Shown here in pieces: positions 45,724-54,860 of a stretch of 64,000 nucleotides of DNA. Under the pieces are notes generated by a model, which saw nothing but the letters and a program-made list of their open reading frames with translations, was not told where the DNA came from and made no database searches. Position 1 is the first letter of the stretch; each line of letters starts with the position of its first letter. The position numbers and the translations under genes are program-made. This DNA comes from an uncultured Brachyspira sp. (lineage in GTDB: Bacteria > Spirochaetota > Brachyspiria > Brachyspirales > Brachyspiraceae): positions 248,001 to 312,000 of the forward strand of contig NZ_CALXKQ010000001.1 of assembly GCF_944388875.1 (NCBI RefSeq). Direction: 5' to 3'.

Positions 45724-46067
45724 TCGGCATGCGGAGCGGGTAAACGCGGTATTTAAGTAACTAATACTGAGGAAAGTCCGTACCTCTAAAGGGCATCATG
45801 CAAGCTAACGGCTTGAAGGCGAAAGCCTATGGAAAGTGCAACAGAAAATATACCGCCAATTTGGTAAGGGTGAAAAGGCATGGTAAGAGCATACCGCATT
45901 TGTGGCGACATGAATGGCAGTGTAAACCCCATGAGAGGCAAGAGCAAACAGAAACGGATTGCCCTTTTCCTAAGTTTCAGGTAGCTCGCTAGAATATTAT
46001 AGTGATATAATATCAAGATAAATGTTTACCTTAAATGACAGAATACGGCTTATAGCTCCGCTTACTT
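45724..46067 (+). ncRNA. rnpB: RNase P RNA (class A)
   Basis: Catalytic RNA of ribonuclease P, which cuts the 5' leader from tRNA precursors. Conserved regions are visible: GAGGAAAGTCCG at 45769-45780 (CR I), ACAGAAAATATACCGCC at about 45841, GGTAAGGGTGAAAAGG at about 45863, AGAGCATACCGC at about 45888, and ACAGAATACGGCTTATAG at about 46038-46055 (CR V). The P1 helix pairs GCGGAGC near 45731 with GCTCCGC at about 46055-46062. The 5' end is uncertain by several bases. TTGACA at 45693 and TATAAT at 45711 lie upstream, with an unusually short 12-base spacer. A T-run follows P1. Confidence 0.95.
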
Positions 46068-46071
46068 TTTA

Positions 46072-46464
46072 TAATAAAAAAATATCTTACACATATAAAA
46101 TATTATCCTAAACAAGTAGATTATATATTAATATTTATTATCTATTATTATTTTATTATTCTCATGTCTTACTTCAAGTTTCTACACTTTTTCTAATGAA
46201 AAATCAAAATACTATCTGTAATGTTCACCTCTTCTCTTTTCCATTTCAAACATAATTAAAACCAATATTTTAACTGACAAAATGAAGCATCGTACATTCG
46301 TAATAAATAACTTAGGTGAGAGCAGATTATATAAAATAAAAAATATGTAATACTTTTTATCTTAAATTATAGATAATTACAAACTAATACAATTATGTTC
46401 ATGTATCTGTTTATTATATTCATTATTATATTTTGTTTTTTAGATTTATTACAGCTATTTATAT
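46072..46464. other. gap with a possible coding relic on the minus strand
   Basis: No intact gene. On the minus strand from 46253 to 46128 one frame reads MFEMEKRRGEHYR, stop, YFDFSLEKV, stop, KLEVRHENNK and onward, which looks like a decayed coding sequence with two in-frame stops. It is too short to identify. The remainder is AT-rich sequence in which I see nothing. Confidence 0.25.
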
Positions 46465-47412
46465 TTATACTCTGTCTGCTACGTCGTTTAGTATAATATT
46501 ATAATCTTGAACATTTTCTATATTAAGCAGATGCCCCGCATTTTCAACTATAAATATATTTTTTTCTGGAGATATTATCGTTTCAAAATATTTTTTTACT
46601 TCTATAGTTGGAACCTGCCAATCATGAGAACCGCATATAAAAAATATAGGTATTTTAAAACTCTTATAAGAACTTATATCAAAATCTATAAGATAATCCA
46701 AAAGATTTTTATTAACTTTCAAAACTGAAATATATGCAAAAAGATCCTTCAAAGAAAATATAGGACTCTTTCTTATAATATTCATAAGCTTTAGAGTTCC
46801 TTCATGATAGCCTGCCAATCCGTATTTTACTTGTATAATTCTAAATTTCATTACAGCTTTCCAAATATTATCTTTATCTATATTAAAAGGATAGTCTCTC
46901 ATCTCTTCCATTTTTTTTATGTATTTTTTCGACTTTGAGTTTTTTACTATTTCAAAACAATGAGTAAATGCTGTCTTTTCTCCTTTAAGAAAGTTAACAA
47001 CTTGCCCCATTCCTATATAAGCTGAAACATAATTATGATACTTTTTTATAAACTCAATACCCAAAACAGTCCCCCAAGAATGTCCAAGCAAAATTATATT
47101 ATCACTTTTGTATTTTATTCTGACATAATCTATTATGCATTTTAAGTCTTCTATTAGATTTTCAATGGTAATATCTTTTGTTTTAGTATTATTTTTTATT
47201 TGAGTTCTACCTGCTCCTCTTTGGTCATAATAAATCAAATTATAGCAGCTTTTATAATTTTCTGTTATATATAAAAAATGAGCCTCAGATTGTGCAGGAC
47301 CTCCATGCAGAAATATTATAGTCTTATCAGACTTTCTATAATAATGAATAAGATAATGCTCTATTCCGTTTACTTTTATATACTCTTCATAAAAGTCTTT
47401 GTAGTTTTTCAT
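46465..47412 (-). CDS. alpha/beta hydrolase, proline iminopeptidase-like
   Basis: A 315-residue alpha/beta hydrolase resembling proline iminopeptidases. The oxyanion segment is TIIFLHGGPAQSEAHFL, followed by YYDQRGAGRTQ; the nucleophile is Ser in IILLGHSWGTVLGIEFIKKY; the acid is in FFICGSHDWQVP and the base His in VENAGHLLNIE. Length and motifs suit a cytoplasmic peptidase S33 member, although esterase activity is possible. ATG at 47412 is chosen over 47424 since GGAA lies at a suitable distance. It is a single gene. Confidence 0.88.
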   Translation of the reverse strand: MKNYKDFYEEYIKVNGIEHYLIHYYRKSDKTIIFLHGGPAQSEAHFLYITENYKSCYNLIYYDQRGAGRTQIKNNTKTKDITIENLIEDLKCIIDYVRIKYKSDNIILLGHSWGTVLGIEFIKKYHNYVSAYIGMGQVVNFLKGEKTAFTHCFEIVKNSKSKKYIKKMEEMRDYPFNIDKDNIWKAVMKFRIIQVKYGLAGYHEGTLKLMNIIRKSPIFSLKDLFAYISVLKVNKNLLDYLIDFDISSYKSFKIPIFFICGSHDWQVPTIEVKKYFETIISPEKNIFIVENAGHLLNIENVQDYNIILNDVADRV

Positions 47413-47798
47413 AAATATTTCCATTTAGTACAAAATTGCGGGACTTATATATGTCTTTCACCTATAAGGCAGTTAATGTCTATATTCCTAGTTACATCTT
47501 TCCTCTTTTGTGTGTCCCTGCTCAAATTTTTTTTTGAAGATATATATACTAGGTTTAAATTCCCGCTATTTCCAACTATATTAAATAAGTTTAGTTTTTA
47601 CCTATTTTTAAAAAATGTCAATAACTAAAATAAAAAATTTTTAATTATATATTATGGTGTAGTTTGTATATAATTTCCAAAATTGCTGTATTATAAAACA
47701 TAAATGTGCTCTAAATAAAATGTATGGTAGTCTGATATATTGCATTTAAGTATTCCTTAATTTATTAAAGTAAACAAGCGGTGTGCTATAATTTTGCA

Positions 47799-48005
47799 TC
47801 AGAATGTATGTGTTTATAGTCCCAAAAATTGTTATATTTTCTTAATTTCAGATTAGCTTTCTCTAAAGTTAATTCCTGATTACAAAAGTCATAAAATTTT
47901 TTTTGGTCAAAGTTATGTACTTCGTTGCTCTGTATACTGTAGGCAAGGCATCTGCTCGGTGTTAATGCCTCACTATGCGGAAAGACTGCATTTTTTGACT
48001 AAAAT
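47799..48005 (-). pseudogene. transposase C-terminal fragment with GC-rich insert
   Basis: On the minus strand a frame of about 66 codons closes at about 47803. Its last part, NFDQKKFYDFCNQELTLEKA then NLKLRKYNNFWDYKHIHSD, matches the C-terminal end of DDE (rve-type) transposases, where NxxRxHxAL usually follows. The preceding part (about 47920-48000) is an unusually GC-rich segment that does not look like transposase. No other transposase part, end repeat or intact IS is found in the gap 47413-48233. Confidence 0.55.
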
Positions 48006-48233
48006 AGAGGTATTATCATACATTTAAAACTTATTTTATAAATAATTAGTAATACTTTACTATTTATAACTTATCATTATATTAATAAATTGGTCAAAAT
48101 TTATAAACTATATTTGTTTAGGTATAAACTAATTAAGTATTATATTTATAATAAAAAATAAAATAATAAGTTTATAAAAAAATATTTTTAATATATAATG
48201 TTACCTATTATATTATTTTGAGGAGATTATTTT

Positions 48234-48950
48234 ATGTCTGAAGTAAAAAGAATAGCTATAATAGGAGCTATGGATTCTGAAATAACCAATTTTAAAGGTA
48301 TGATAGAAAATATAGAAGAAATTGAAATAGCTAATATTACTTATTATAAAGGAGTATTATGCGGAAAAAATGTAGTATTATTAAAATCTGGAATAGGGAA
48401 AGTTAATGCCGCCATTGCTACAACTATAGCTATAGAAAGATTTAATGTAGAAAAAATAATATTTACAGGTGTTGCTGGTTCTGGAAATCCAGATTATGAT
48501 ATATCTGATATAGTGATATCAAAAGATTTAATAGAGCATGATTTTGATACAAGCGATTTAGACGGAGATGAACTTACTGTGCTTGTAAAAGGCTATGATA
48601 AAAATTATTATCCTGCTGATACTTCTTTAATACAATTAGCAAAAGAATCTGCACAAAAAGTGATTACTGATAATAAAATATATATTGACACTATAGCTAC
48701 AGGAGATCAGTTTGTAGGTAATAATCAAAAAGTTAAGCAGATACATAATAAGTTTAAAGCAGGTGCTATAGAAATGGAAGGAGCTGCTGTAGCTCATGCT
48801 GCTTTGATGTATAAAGTGCCTTTTGTAGTTATACGTTCATTATCTGATAAAGCTGACAGTGATGCGGTAGTAGATTTTCCTAAATTTGTTGTAAAATCAG
48901 CTCAGAACTCTATGAAAATAGTAGTAGAAATGCTTGAAAATATGAAATAA
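48234..48950 (+). CDS. mtnN: 5'-methylthioadenosine/S-adenosylhomocysteine nucleosidase
   Basis: A 238-residue nucleosidase that hydrolyses methylthioadenosine and S-adenosylhomocysteine in methyl-cycle salvage, giving S-ribosylhomocysteine. Blocks: AIIGAMDSEITNFKGMIE, LLKSGIGKVNAAIATTIAIE, IIFTGVAGSGNP, the base-binding GAIEMEGAAVAHAALMYKVP (catalytic Glu) and VIRSLSDKAD with the catalytic Asp. GAGGAG precedes ATG. No luxS is next to it. A hairpin terminator follows at 48975. Confidence 0.95.
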   Translation: MSEVKRIAIIGAMDSEITNFKGMIENIEEIEIANITYYKGVLCGKNVVLLKSGIGKVNAAIATTIAIERFNVEKIIFTGVAGSGNPDYDISDIVISKDLIEHDFDTSDLDGDELTVLVKGYDKNYYPADTSLIQLAKESAQKVITDNKIYIDTIATGDQFVGNNQKVKQIHNKFKAGAIEMEGAAVAHAALMYKVPFVVIRSLSDKADSDAVVDFPKFVVKSAQNSMKIVVEMLENMK

Positions 48951-48974
48951 AAATTTTAATACTGATAAACAAAA

Positions 48975-49012
48975 AGCTGATAATCAAATAAATAAGATTG
49001 TCAGCTAACTTT
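48975..49012 (+). terminator. probable terminator of mtnN
   Basis: AGCTGATAATC at 48975-48985 pairs with GATTGTCAGCT at 48996-49006 (11 bp, one G-U). The T-tract after it is weak. Confidence 0.6.
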
Positions 49013-49101
49013 ATAATAAATAATATATAAACGACTAGGAAATATATAATATCAAATAAGAGTCATAAAACTTATTGTTATATATATATACAAATTTACT
49101 A

Positions 49102-49130
49102 TTGAAAATATTTTACATTTGTAATATAAT
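49102..49130 (+). promoter_or_regulatory. promoter of ptsI
   Basis: TTGAAA at 49102-49107 and perfect TATAAT at 49125-49130 separated by 17 bases, giving a start near 49137, about 42 bases before the ptsI ATG. Confidence 0.65.
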
Positions 49131-49178
49131 CTGTACTATTAATTAACATAATTATATTAACATAATATTGGAGCTTCA

Positions 49179-50945
49179 ATGCCTGATAAAAGAACAATAT
49201 TAAATGGAAATGGAGTCGGAGATGATGTTGCAATAGGAAACTCATTCTTATACACGGCATCATTAAGCACGCCTGTATATAAAATAGAAGAAGATGATAT
49301 AGAAGAAGAATATAAAAGATTCGATGAGGCTATAAAAAAATCTAAATTAGAAATACAGGAATTACAAAAGCATGTGGATAATAATATAAAAAATATATTA
49401 GCCATGCATATACTTATGCTTGAAGATAATGTTATAATAAGACAGGTAAAGGATGAGGTTAAATTAAAACTATTTAATGTAGAATATATATATGATACTA
49501 TAATTTCAGGATATTTAGATAAATTATCTAAAATAAATAATAAAATGCTGTCAGAGAGAACCAGCGATATTGTAGATATAAAATCAAGACTTATAAGAAA
49601 TTTAATACAGCCCAATTCAGGAGATTATTCTCAAGTTCCTCCAGACAGTATAGTAATAGCAAAAACTTTAACTCCAAGTGATGTTTTAAAATTTAACAGT
49701 ATAGGTGTTAATGGCTTTATCATAGAAAGCGGAGGATATACTTCGCATGCAGCAATACTTGCAAAGTCATTTGGAATAACAACGATATTTAATATAGCAG
49801 ACATTTCAAACAAAATAAAAAACGGCAGAAAAATTATAATAGATTGCAGAAGCAGTATAGTAATAATGAATCCAAGTGAAAAGGATATAAAAAATTATAC
49901 TATTCTATCAGAAAATATAAAGCAATTTAAAGAACAATCTATAATAGATGCAAAAGAAGATGCTGTAACAAAGGATAATATAGAAATAAAGATACATGCT
50001 AATATAGATATACCCGAAGAAACAGAAAATGTATTAAAACATGGTATAAATTCCATCGGATTATATAGAACAGAATTTTTGTATATATTTTCAGAAGAAG
50101 ATAGTGCTACAACATTACCTACCGAAGAACTGCAGTTTAGCGTGTACAAAAGAATAGCATCTAAAATGAAAGGCAGAGTAATAATAAGAACTTTAGATAT
50201 AGGCGGAGATAAAATGACTCCTGCTTTAGGATTAGATTTCAAAGAAGATAATCCATTTTTAGGATGGCGTGCTATAAGATTTTGTTTATCCAATAGACAG
50301 GTATTTAAAGATCAAATAAAAGCATTGTTAAGAGCATCTCATTATGGGAACATAGAAATAATGATTCCTATGATAAGTACTTTAGAAGAATTTATAGAAA
50401 CTAAAAAATTTATAGAAAATATAAAAGATGAATTAAGAAAAGAAAAAAAAGAGTTTAATGAAAATATAAAAATAGGAGTATTAATAGAAACACCATCAGC
50501 TGCTGTTATAATAGATTTATTAGTAAAAGAGGCTGATTTTTTATCAATAGGTTCAAATGATTTAGTACAGTATTTGATGGCATGCGATAGAACAAATGAA
50601 AAGTTAAGTTATCTTTATAATCCTATAGACATATCAGTTTTAAGAACTTTAAAAAATGTAATAGAAACAGCTAAAAAGGCAAACAAACCTATAACATTAT
50701 GCGGTGAAATGGGAAGTGTGGGAGCATATACTCCTATATTATTAGGACTTGGTATAAGAGAATTATCAATGTCAGTTACATCAATAGCTAAAATAAAAAA
50801 TATTATTAGAAGCATAAGTATAAAAGAATGTGAAAATCTAGTTAATGAAATGCTTAATAAATGCGACAATAATTTTTCTAAATCTATTTTAAATAGTTTT
50901 ATAAAAAGAATAAATGTAAAAAATTATAAAGGTATAAGTGAATGA
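49179..50945 (+). CDS. ptsI: phosphoenolpyruvate-protein phosphotransferase (enzyme I)
   Basis: Cytoplasmic EI that takes phosphate from PEP and passes it to HPr for all PTS sugars, including the EIIBC at 33422. The 588-residue protein has the HPr-binding helical domain, the catalytic histidine in SGGYTSHAAILAKSFGI (about 188-205), and the PEP-binding barrel with NSIGLYRTEFLY, RTLDIGGDKMTPAL, LIETPSAAVIID, SIGSNDLVQYLMACDR and TLCGEMGS. A GGAG Shine-Dalgarno precedes ATG. Its stop overlaps the lipoprotein start by 4 bases. HPr (ptsH) is not nearby. Confidence 0.96.
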   Translation: MPDKRTILNGNGVGDDVAIGNSFLYTASLSTPVYKIEEDDIEEEYKRFDEAIKKSKLEIQELQKHVDNNIKNILAMHILMLEDNVIIRQVKDEVKLKLFNVEYIYDTIISGYLDKLSKINNKMLSERTSDIVDIKSRLIRNLIQPNSGDYSQVPPDSIVIAKTLTPSDVLKFNSIGVNGFIIESGGYTSHAAILAKSFGITTIFNIADISNKIKNGRKIIIDCRSSIVIMNPSEKDIKNYTILSENIKQFKEQSIIDAKEDAVTKDNIEIKIHANIDIPEETENVLKHGINSIGLYRTEFLYIFSEEDSATTLPTEELQFSVYKRIASKMKGRVIIRTLDIGGDKMTPALGLDFKEDNPFLGWRAIRFCLSNRQVFKDQIKALLRASHYGNIEIMIPMISTLEEFIETKKFIENIKDELRKEKKEFNENIKIGVLIETPSAAVIIDLLVKEADFLSIGSNDLVQYLMACDRTNEKLSYLYNPIDISVLRTLKNVIETAKKANKPITLCGEMGSVGAYTPILLGLGIRELSMSVTSIAKIKNIIRSISIKECENLVNEMLNKCDNNFSKSILNSFIKRINVKNYKGISE

Positions 50946-52384
50946 AGAGAATTTTATTAAACACTATTATTTCTGTATTATTCATAATATTATTGCAGTC
51001 ATGTAAGGTTGCAAATTCATTAAATGAGTATCAAAAGTTAAAAACAATAGAAAAAACAGAAGATTATGGTTCTTTAAGTGATTTTTTAAAAAATTTACCC
51101 AAATCAGAAGAAGAAAATGCTCAATCGCCGTACAATGAATTAACGGCATTTATTACTGGAAGAAATCAAATACTGTCATCAAACTATAAAGAAGGTTTTG
51201 AAACCCTAGCAAGATTCTTATTCACATACCCTTCAAGTTATTATGAAAGCGAGGCTTCCTATCTATTAGGTCAGGCTTTAATATATATGGTAGAAAATGA
51301 TCCTAATTATATAGAACAATTTTACAAGCAATTATTATCAGAAGGTATAGTAGAAGGAGAAGAAAATAATGATGATGCTGTTACAAATGTAAATACTTCT
51401 TTAACAAATATATACCGTCAGCTTGGTATTGTAGTGAAAGACGGAAAATATTATTTTAACGGATATACATTTGACAGAATACTTCAGGATGAAGAAAGTG
51501 CTTTTCCTCTTAAAGACTTTGCATACTATTTTAGTATAAGACATAGATTCAGCAATATAGAAACTTCAAATGATAAATATAAATTTATAACAAATGTAAG
51601 CTACCTAAAAAGATTTTCAGACAGATACAGAACAAGCATACTTCAGGAAAATATACTAAATAATAAATCATACTTTCCAGATACTTGGCAGTTTCAATTA
51701 ACAGCAGAAGAAAAGAGAAATTATGATGAAATAATAAAAATTGTAAGAAACAGAATAGATGATATAAAAGCCGAATATGAAGAACCTAATTATGTTATAG
51801 GAAATGGTGTTATAATAAGAGATAGAATACCAGCAGTAAGTACAGGAGAAAAAGAGCTTTATAGATTATATAATTATGATTTTGTAAGCATATTAAAGAG
51901 AACTAATGTATACAATACTAAAACAAGGGAGAATGAAAACTGGGCATTAGTAAAATATGATACATACTACGGTCCTATAGTAGGATGGAGTTATGCAAGA
52001 TATATGACTAATAATATAAAATATATAGAAGATATATTTGATAATTACAGGTCTGCCATGAATTGTTATAAAAATTATGATTATTTAAAAGCATCAGATT
52101 TCTTTTCCTATGTACTAAATAATCCTCAAACCAATTATTTCACAGATAAATCAGTGTATTTCTTATGGAAGGTTAACAATAAAATAGGAGAATTGGTAAG
52201 TTCTAAGAGTAATCCGTATTATAATTATGTATTAGATTATCCAAAATATTTTTATTACAATACAAATAATAATGTACTTCAAAGTTCAACATTATTATAT
52301 AACTACTTGATAAAAATACTGCCTACTAACCCTTATAGATTTGTTATAAGCGGGGATAGTGAGGCAGAATACAGTGTAGACTAA
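50942..52384 (+). CDS. unrecognised lipoprotein with TPR-like start and SH3-like segment
   Basis: A 480-residue lipoprotein: signal MKRILLNTIISVLFIILLQS with lipobox LQSC (Cys21). The region of about 60-130 (FITGRNQILSSNYKEGFETL, then RFLFTYPSSYYESEASYLLG) looks like a pair of TPR-like helices. Around residues 300-360, RENENWALVKYDTYYGPIVG and WSYARYM resemble a bacterial SH3 segment, often a wall-binding domain. The function is unknown. Its ATG overlaps the ptsI stop (ATGA), so it is translated together with enzyme I, an odd pairing for a surface protein. A terminator follows. Confidence 0.75.
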   Translation: MKRILLNTIISVLFIILLQSCKVANSLNEYQKLKTIEKTEDYGSLSDFLKNLPKSEEENAQSPYNELTAFITGRNQILSSNYKEGFETLARFLFTYPSSYYESEASYLLGQALIYMVENDPNYIEQFYKQLLSEGIVEGEENNDDAVTNVNTSLTNIYRQLGIVVKDGKYYFNGYTFDRILQDEESAFPLKDFAYYFSIRHRFSNIETSNDKYKFITNVSYLKRFSDRYRTSILQENILNNKSYFPDTWQFQLTAEEKRNYDEIIKIVRNRIDDIKAEYEEPNYVIGNGVIIRDRIPAVSTGEKELYRLYNYDFVSILKRTNVYNTKTRENENWALVKYDTYYGPIVGWSYARYMTNNIKYIEDIFDNYRSAMNCYKNYDYLKASDFFSYVLNNPQTNYFTDKSVYFLWKVNNKIGELVSSKSNPYYNYVLDYPKYFYYNTNNNVLQSSTLLYNYLIKILPTNPYRFVISGDSEAEYSVD

Positions 52385-52401
52385 AAAATTATAAAATATA
52401 A

Positions 52402-52435
52402 AAAGGCTGCCAATTATTTGACGGCCTTTCTTAAT
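52402..52435. terminator. bidirectional terminator between lipoprotein gene and pta
   Basis: AAAGGCTG at 52402-52409 pairs with CGGCCTTT at 52422-52429 (one G-U). A- and T-rich flanks allow use in both directions for the convergent genes. Confidence 0.75.
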
Positions 52436-52449
52436 TATAATAAATTTTA

Positions 52450-53457
52450 TTATTCAGCTTGTAATGAAGTTAAAACAGCCAAATCAGCAATATCCTGAGC
52501 AGAACATCCTCTTGAAAGGTCATTAGCAGGTTTAGCAATACCTTGAAGCATAGGACCTATAGCAGTACATTTACCTACTCTTTGAGCTATTTTATATCCA
52601 ATATTTCCTGCATTCAATTCTGGGAATACAAATACATTAGCATCCCCCTTAATAGGAGAACCAGGAGCTTTTTGAAGTGCAACTTTTTCTACCATAGCAG
52701 CATCAAACTGCATCTCTCCGTCATAAGCAAAATTAACATTGCGTGAATCTAATATTTTTTTAGCCTCTCTTACTTTTTCAACAGTTTCATGTTCAGCAGA
52801 ACCTTTAGTAGAAAATGAAAGCAAAGCAACTTTAGGTTCTATTCCAGTCATAGTTCTATAAGACTCAGCAGTTGAAGCTGCAATATCTGCAAGCTGTTCA
52901 GCAGTAGGATCAGGTATAACAGCACAATCAGCAAAACAAGCTATACCATTACTAAATAAATTTTTATCAGGACTTTCCACAAAGAATGTAGAAGATAATG
53001 TTTTAATACCTTTTTTAAGACCAATTAAAAATAAAGCAGCTCTAAGCATTTCTCCAGTTGCATAAACGGCACCTCCAACCATACCGTCAGCATCGTTAGA
53101 AGCAAGCATTGCAGCACCTGTATAAACAGAGTTATTAATTATTAAATTCTTAGCTTGATCCTTAGTCATACCCTTTTTCTCTCTAGCTTTAAATAGCATT
53201 TCTATATAGCCTTCTGTTTTAGAATCTTTGTTAGGGTCAAAAATTTTAGCAAAATTTCCATCTAATTCTAATGAATTTTCTTTTGCTAAAGCCTCTATTT
53301 TTGCAGTATCTCCTACCAATATTACACCCTTAGCTAATTGATCTCTTTTTAGTATAACAGCTGCCTTAACATGTCTTTCATCATACCCTTCAGCTAGAAC
53401 TATAGTTTTAGGATTAGTTTTAACTTTTTCTTTTAAATTGTCCATAAATGATGCCAT
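52450..53457 (-). CDS. pta: phosphate acetyltransferase
   Basis: A 335-residue phosphotransacetylase converting acetyl-CoA and phosphate to acetyl phosphate, which acetate kinase uses to make ATP. Blocks: TIVLAEGYDERHVKAAVILK, AKGVILVGDTAKIEALAKEN, DADGMVGGAVYATGEMLRAA, FADCAVIPDPTAEQLADIA, LSFSTKGSAEHETVEKVREA and the end FPELNAGNIGYKIAQRVGKC with GPMLQGIAKPANDLSRGCSA. It is the short form without the N-terminal regulatory domains of E. coli Pta. ackA is not adjacent. It follows the arginine operon on the same strand but a terminator lies between them. Confidence 0.96.
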   Translation of the reverse strand: MASFMDNLKEKVKTNPKTIVLAEGYDERHVKAAVILKRDQLAKGVILVGDTAKIEALAKENSLELDGNFAKIFDPNKDSKTEGYIEMLFKAREKKGMTKDQAKNLIINNSVYTGAAMLASNDADGMVGGAVYATGEMLRAALFLIGLKKGIKTLSSTFFVESPDKNLFSNGIACFADCAVIPDPTAEQLADIAASTAESYRTMTGIEPKVALLSFSTKGSAEHETVEKVREAKKILDSRNVNFAYDGEMQFDAAMVEKVALQKAPGSPIKGDANVFVFPELNAGNIGYKIAQRVGKCTAIGPMLQGIAKPANDLSRGCSAQDIADLAVLTSLQAE

Positions 53458-53555
53458 AATAAAAAACCTCTTTAAAATAAAATTACAATTATATTTTAAT
53501 GCATAAATAATAATTTTGCAAACATATACCCATAATATGTATTATTTTTATATAA

Positions 53556-53590
53556 AAAAAGCACCCGCTATAAAAATAGCAGGTGCCTTA
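53556..53590 (-). terminator. terminator of the arginine catabolic operon
   Basis: GCACCCGCTAT at 53561-53571 pairs with ATAGCAGGTGC at 53576-53586 with one mismatch. Read on the minus strand it is followed by a run of seven T. It lies after the arcA stop. Confidence 0.88.
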
Positions 53591-53606
53591 TAATAAACTT
53601 ATAAAA

Positions 53607-54827
53607 TTATAAATCTTCTCTATTAAATGGCATAGACATACACCTAGGACCTCCGCGTCCTCTTGATAATTCAGCAGAAGGCATTATATGAGTTTTTATT
53701 CCAGCATCCTGCAATACTTTATTAGTTACAGTATTTCTAGAATAAACAATAACTTCTCCAGGAGCAATGGCCAAAGTATTAGATCCGTCATTCCACTGTT
53801 CTCTAGAAGCAGCAATCAAATCATTACCTCCGCATTTAAGAATTGTAACTTTATCCAATTTTAAATATTTGGCCAAAGTTTTGTCGACATCCATTGTTTC
53901 TTCTTTAATAGATATATCCCCATTTTCACCTCTAGTAATAGCATAAGTAGTTAAAGGTCCCTCAATCTCAGGATGCATTACAAATTTATCTCTGTCAATC
54001 ATAGTAAATACTGTATCAAGATGCATGAAAGCACGTTTTTTAGGAATATTAAATGCCAATACAGTTTTGAAAGAAGTATTAGCATCAAATAAGTTAACAG
54101 CAAGTTTTTGAACAGATTCAGCATCAGTACGTTCAGAAATACCAATAGCAAGCAGCTCTTTAGAAAGTATCAATTCATCGCCGCCCTCTATAGATGTAGT
54201 ATCATTTCTCTTATACCACATAGGAACTTCTTTTCCTTTAAATCTAGGGTTATATTCAAAAGTATACTTACCAAATAATGTTTCTCTGTTACGTGTTACA
54301 GTACGCATATGATTTAAAGATACGCCATTACCTATAATAGCAAACGGATCTCTAGTAAAGTATAAATTAGGCATAGGATCAACAGCAAAAGGATAATCTG
54401 GATCAAACACATCAAAAAAACTTCCTATATATCCGCTAATCTCATCTTTCCTTACACCAGACATCATCTTCAATACCAGCTGTTTATTATCTTTGATATC
54501 GGAATAAAACTTTAATAATAAGTCTTTCTTTTTACCATAAGCATTCAAATCATCAACAAAGTCCATAATAAACTGATCTCTTACCTTAGAATCAGATATA
54601 CTCTCAGCAGCCAAATCTTCCAAATACAATACTTCTACCCCATTATCTCTTAAAATTTTAGCAAAAGCATCATGTTCTTCAATAGACGCATCTAAATAAG
54701 GTATATCATCAAATAATAATCTCTCAAGTATATCAGGAACTAGATTTTCTAATTCGAGATATGGTCTGTGTAATAACACAGTTTTTAATTTTCCAATTTC
54801 AGAATAAACATTTAAACCGTTGTCCAT
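53607..54827 (-). CDS. arcA: arginine deiminase
   Basis: A 406-residue enzyme that hydrolyses arginine to citrulline and ammonia, the first step of the ADI pathway. Signatures: [68 protein letters not shown] with the catalytic His, and the C-terminal [17 protein letters not shown] with the catalytic Cys396. Length is normal. It is the last gene of the operon, 33 bases after the symporter. Ammonia release may help acid tolerance in the gut. Confidence 0.97.
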   Translation of the reverse strand: MDNGLNVYSEIGKLKTVLLHRPYLELENLVPDILERLLFDDIPYLDASIEEHDAFAKILRDNGVEVLYLEDLAAESISDSKVRDQFIMDFVDDLNAYGKKKDLLLKFYSDIKDNKQLVLKMMSGVRKDEISGYIGSFFDVFDPDYPFAVDPMPNLYFTRDPFAIIGNGVSLNHMRTVTRNRETLFGKYTFEYNPRFKGKEVPMWYKRNDTTSIEGGDELILSKELLAIGISERTDAESVQKLAVNLFDANTSFKTVLAFNIPKKRAFMHLDTVFTMIDRDKFVMHPEIEGPLTTYAITRGENGDISIKEETMDVDKTLAKYLKLDKVTILKCGGNDLIAASREQWNDGSNTLAIAPGEVIVYSRNTVTNKVLQDAGIKTHIMPSAELSRGRGGPRCMSMPFNREDL

Positions 54828-54860
54828 AAAATTCTCCTTTTATCATATCACCTATTATTA

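Noticed and set aside
45786-46016. Open reading frames on both strands (also 45798-45992 plus)
   Set aside because: They lie inside the RNase P RNA gene and arise from its structured, GC-richer sequence.
47278-47628. 116-codon plus-strand ORF
   Set aside because: Its first half overlaps the hydrolase gene antisense and the rest is AT-rich sequence without protein-like composition or ribosome site.
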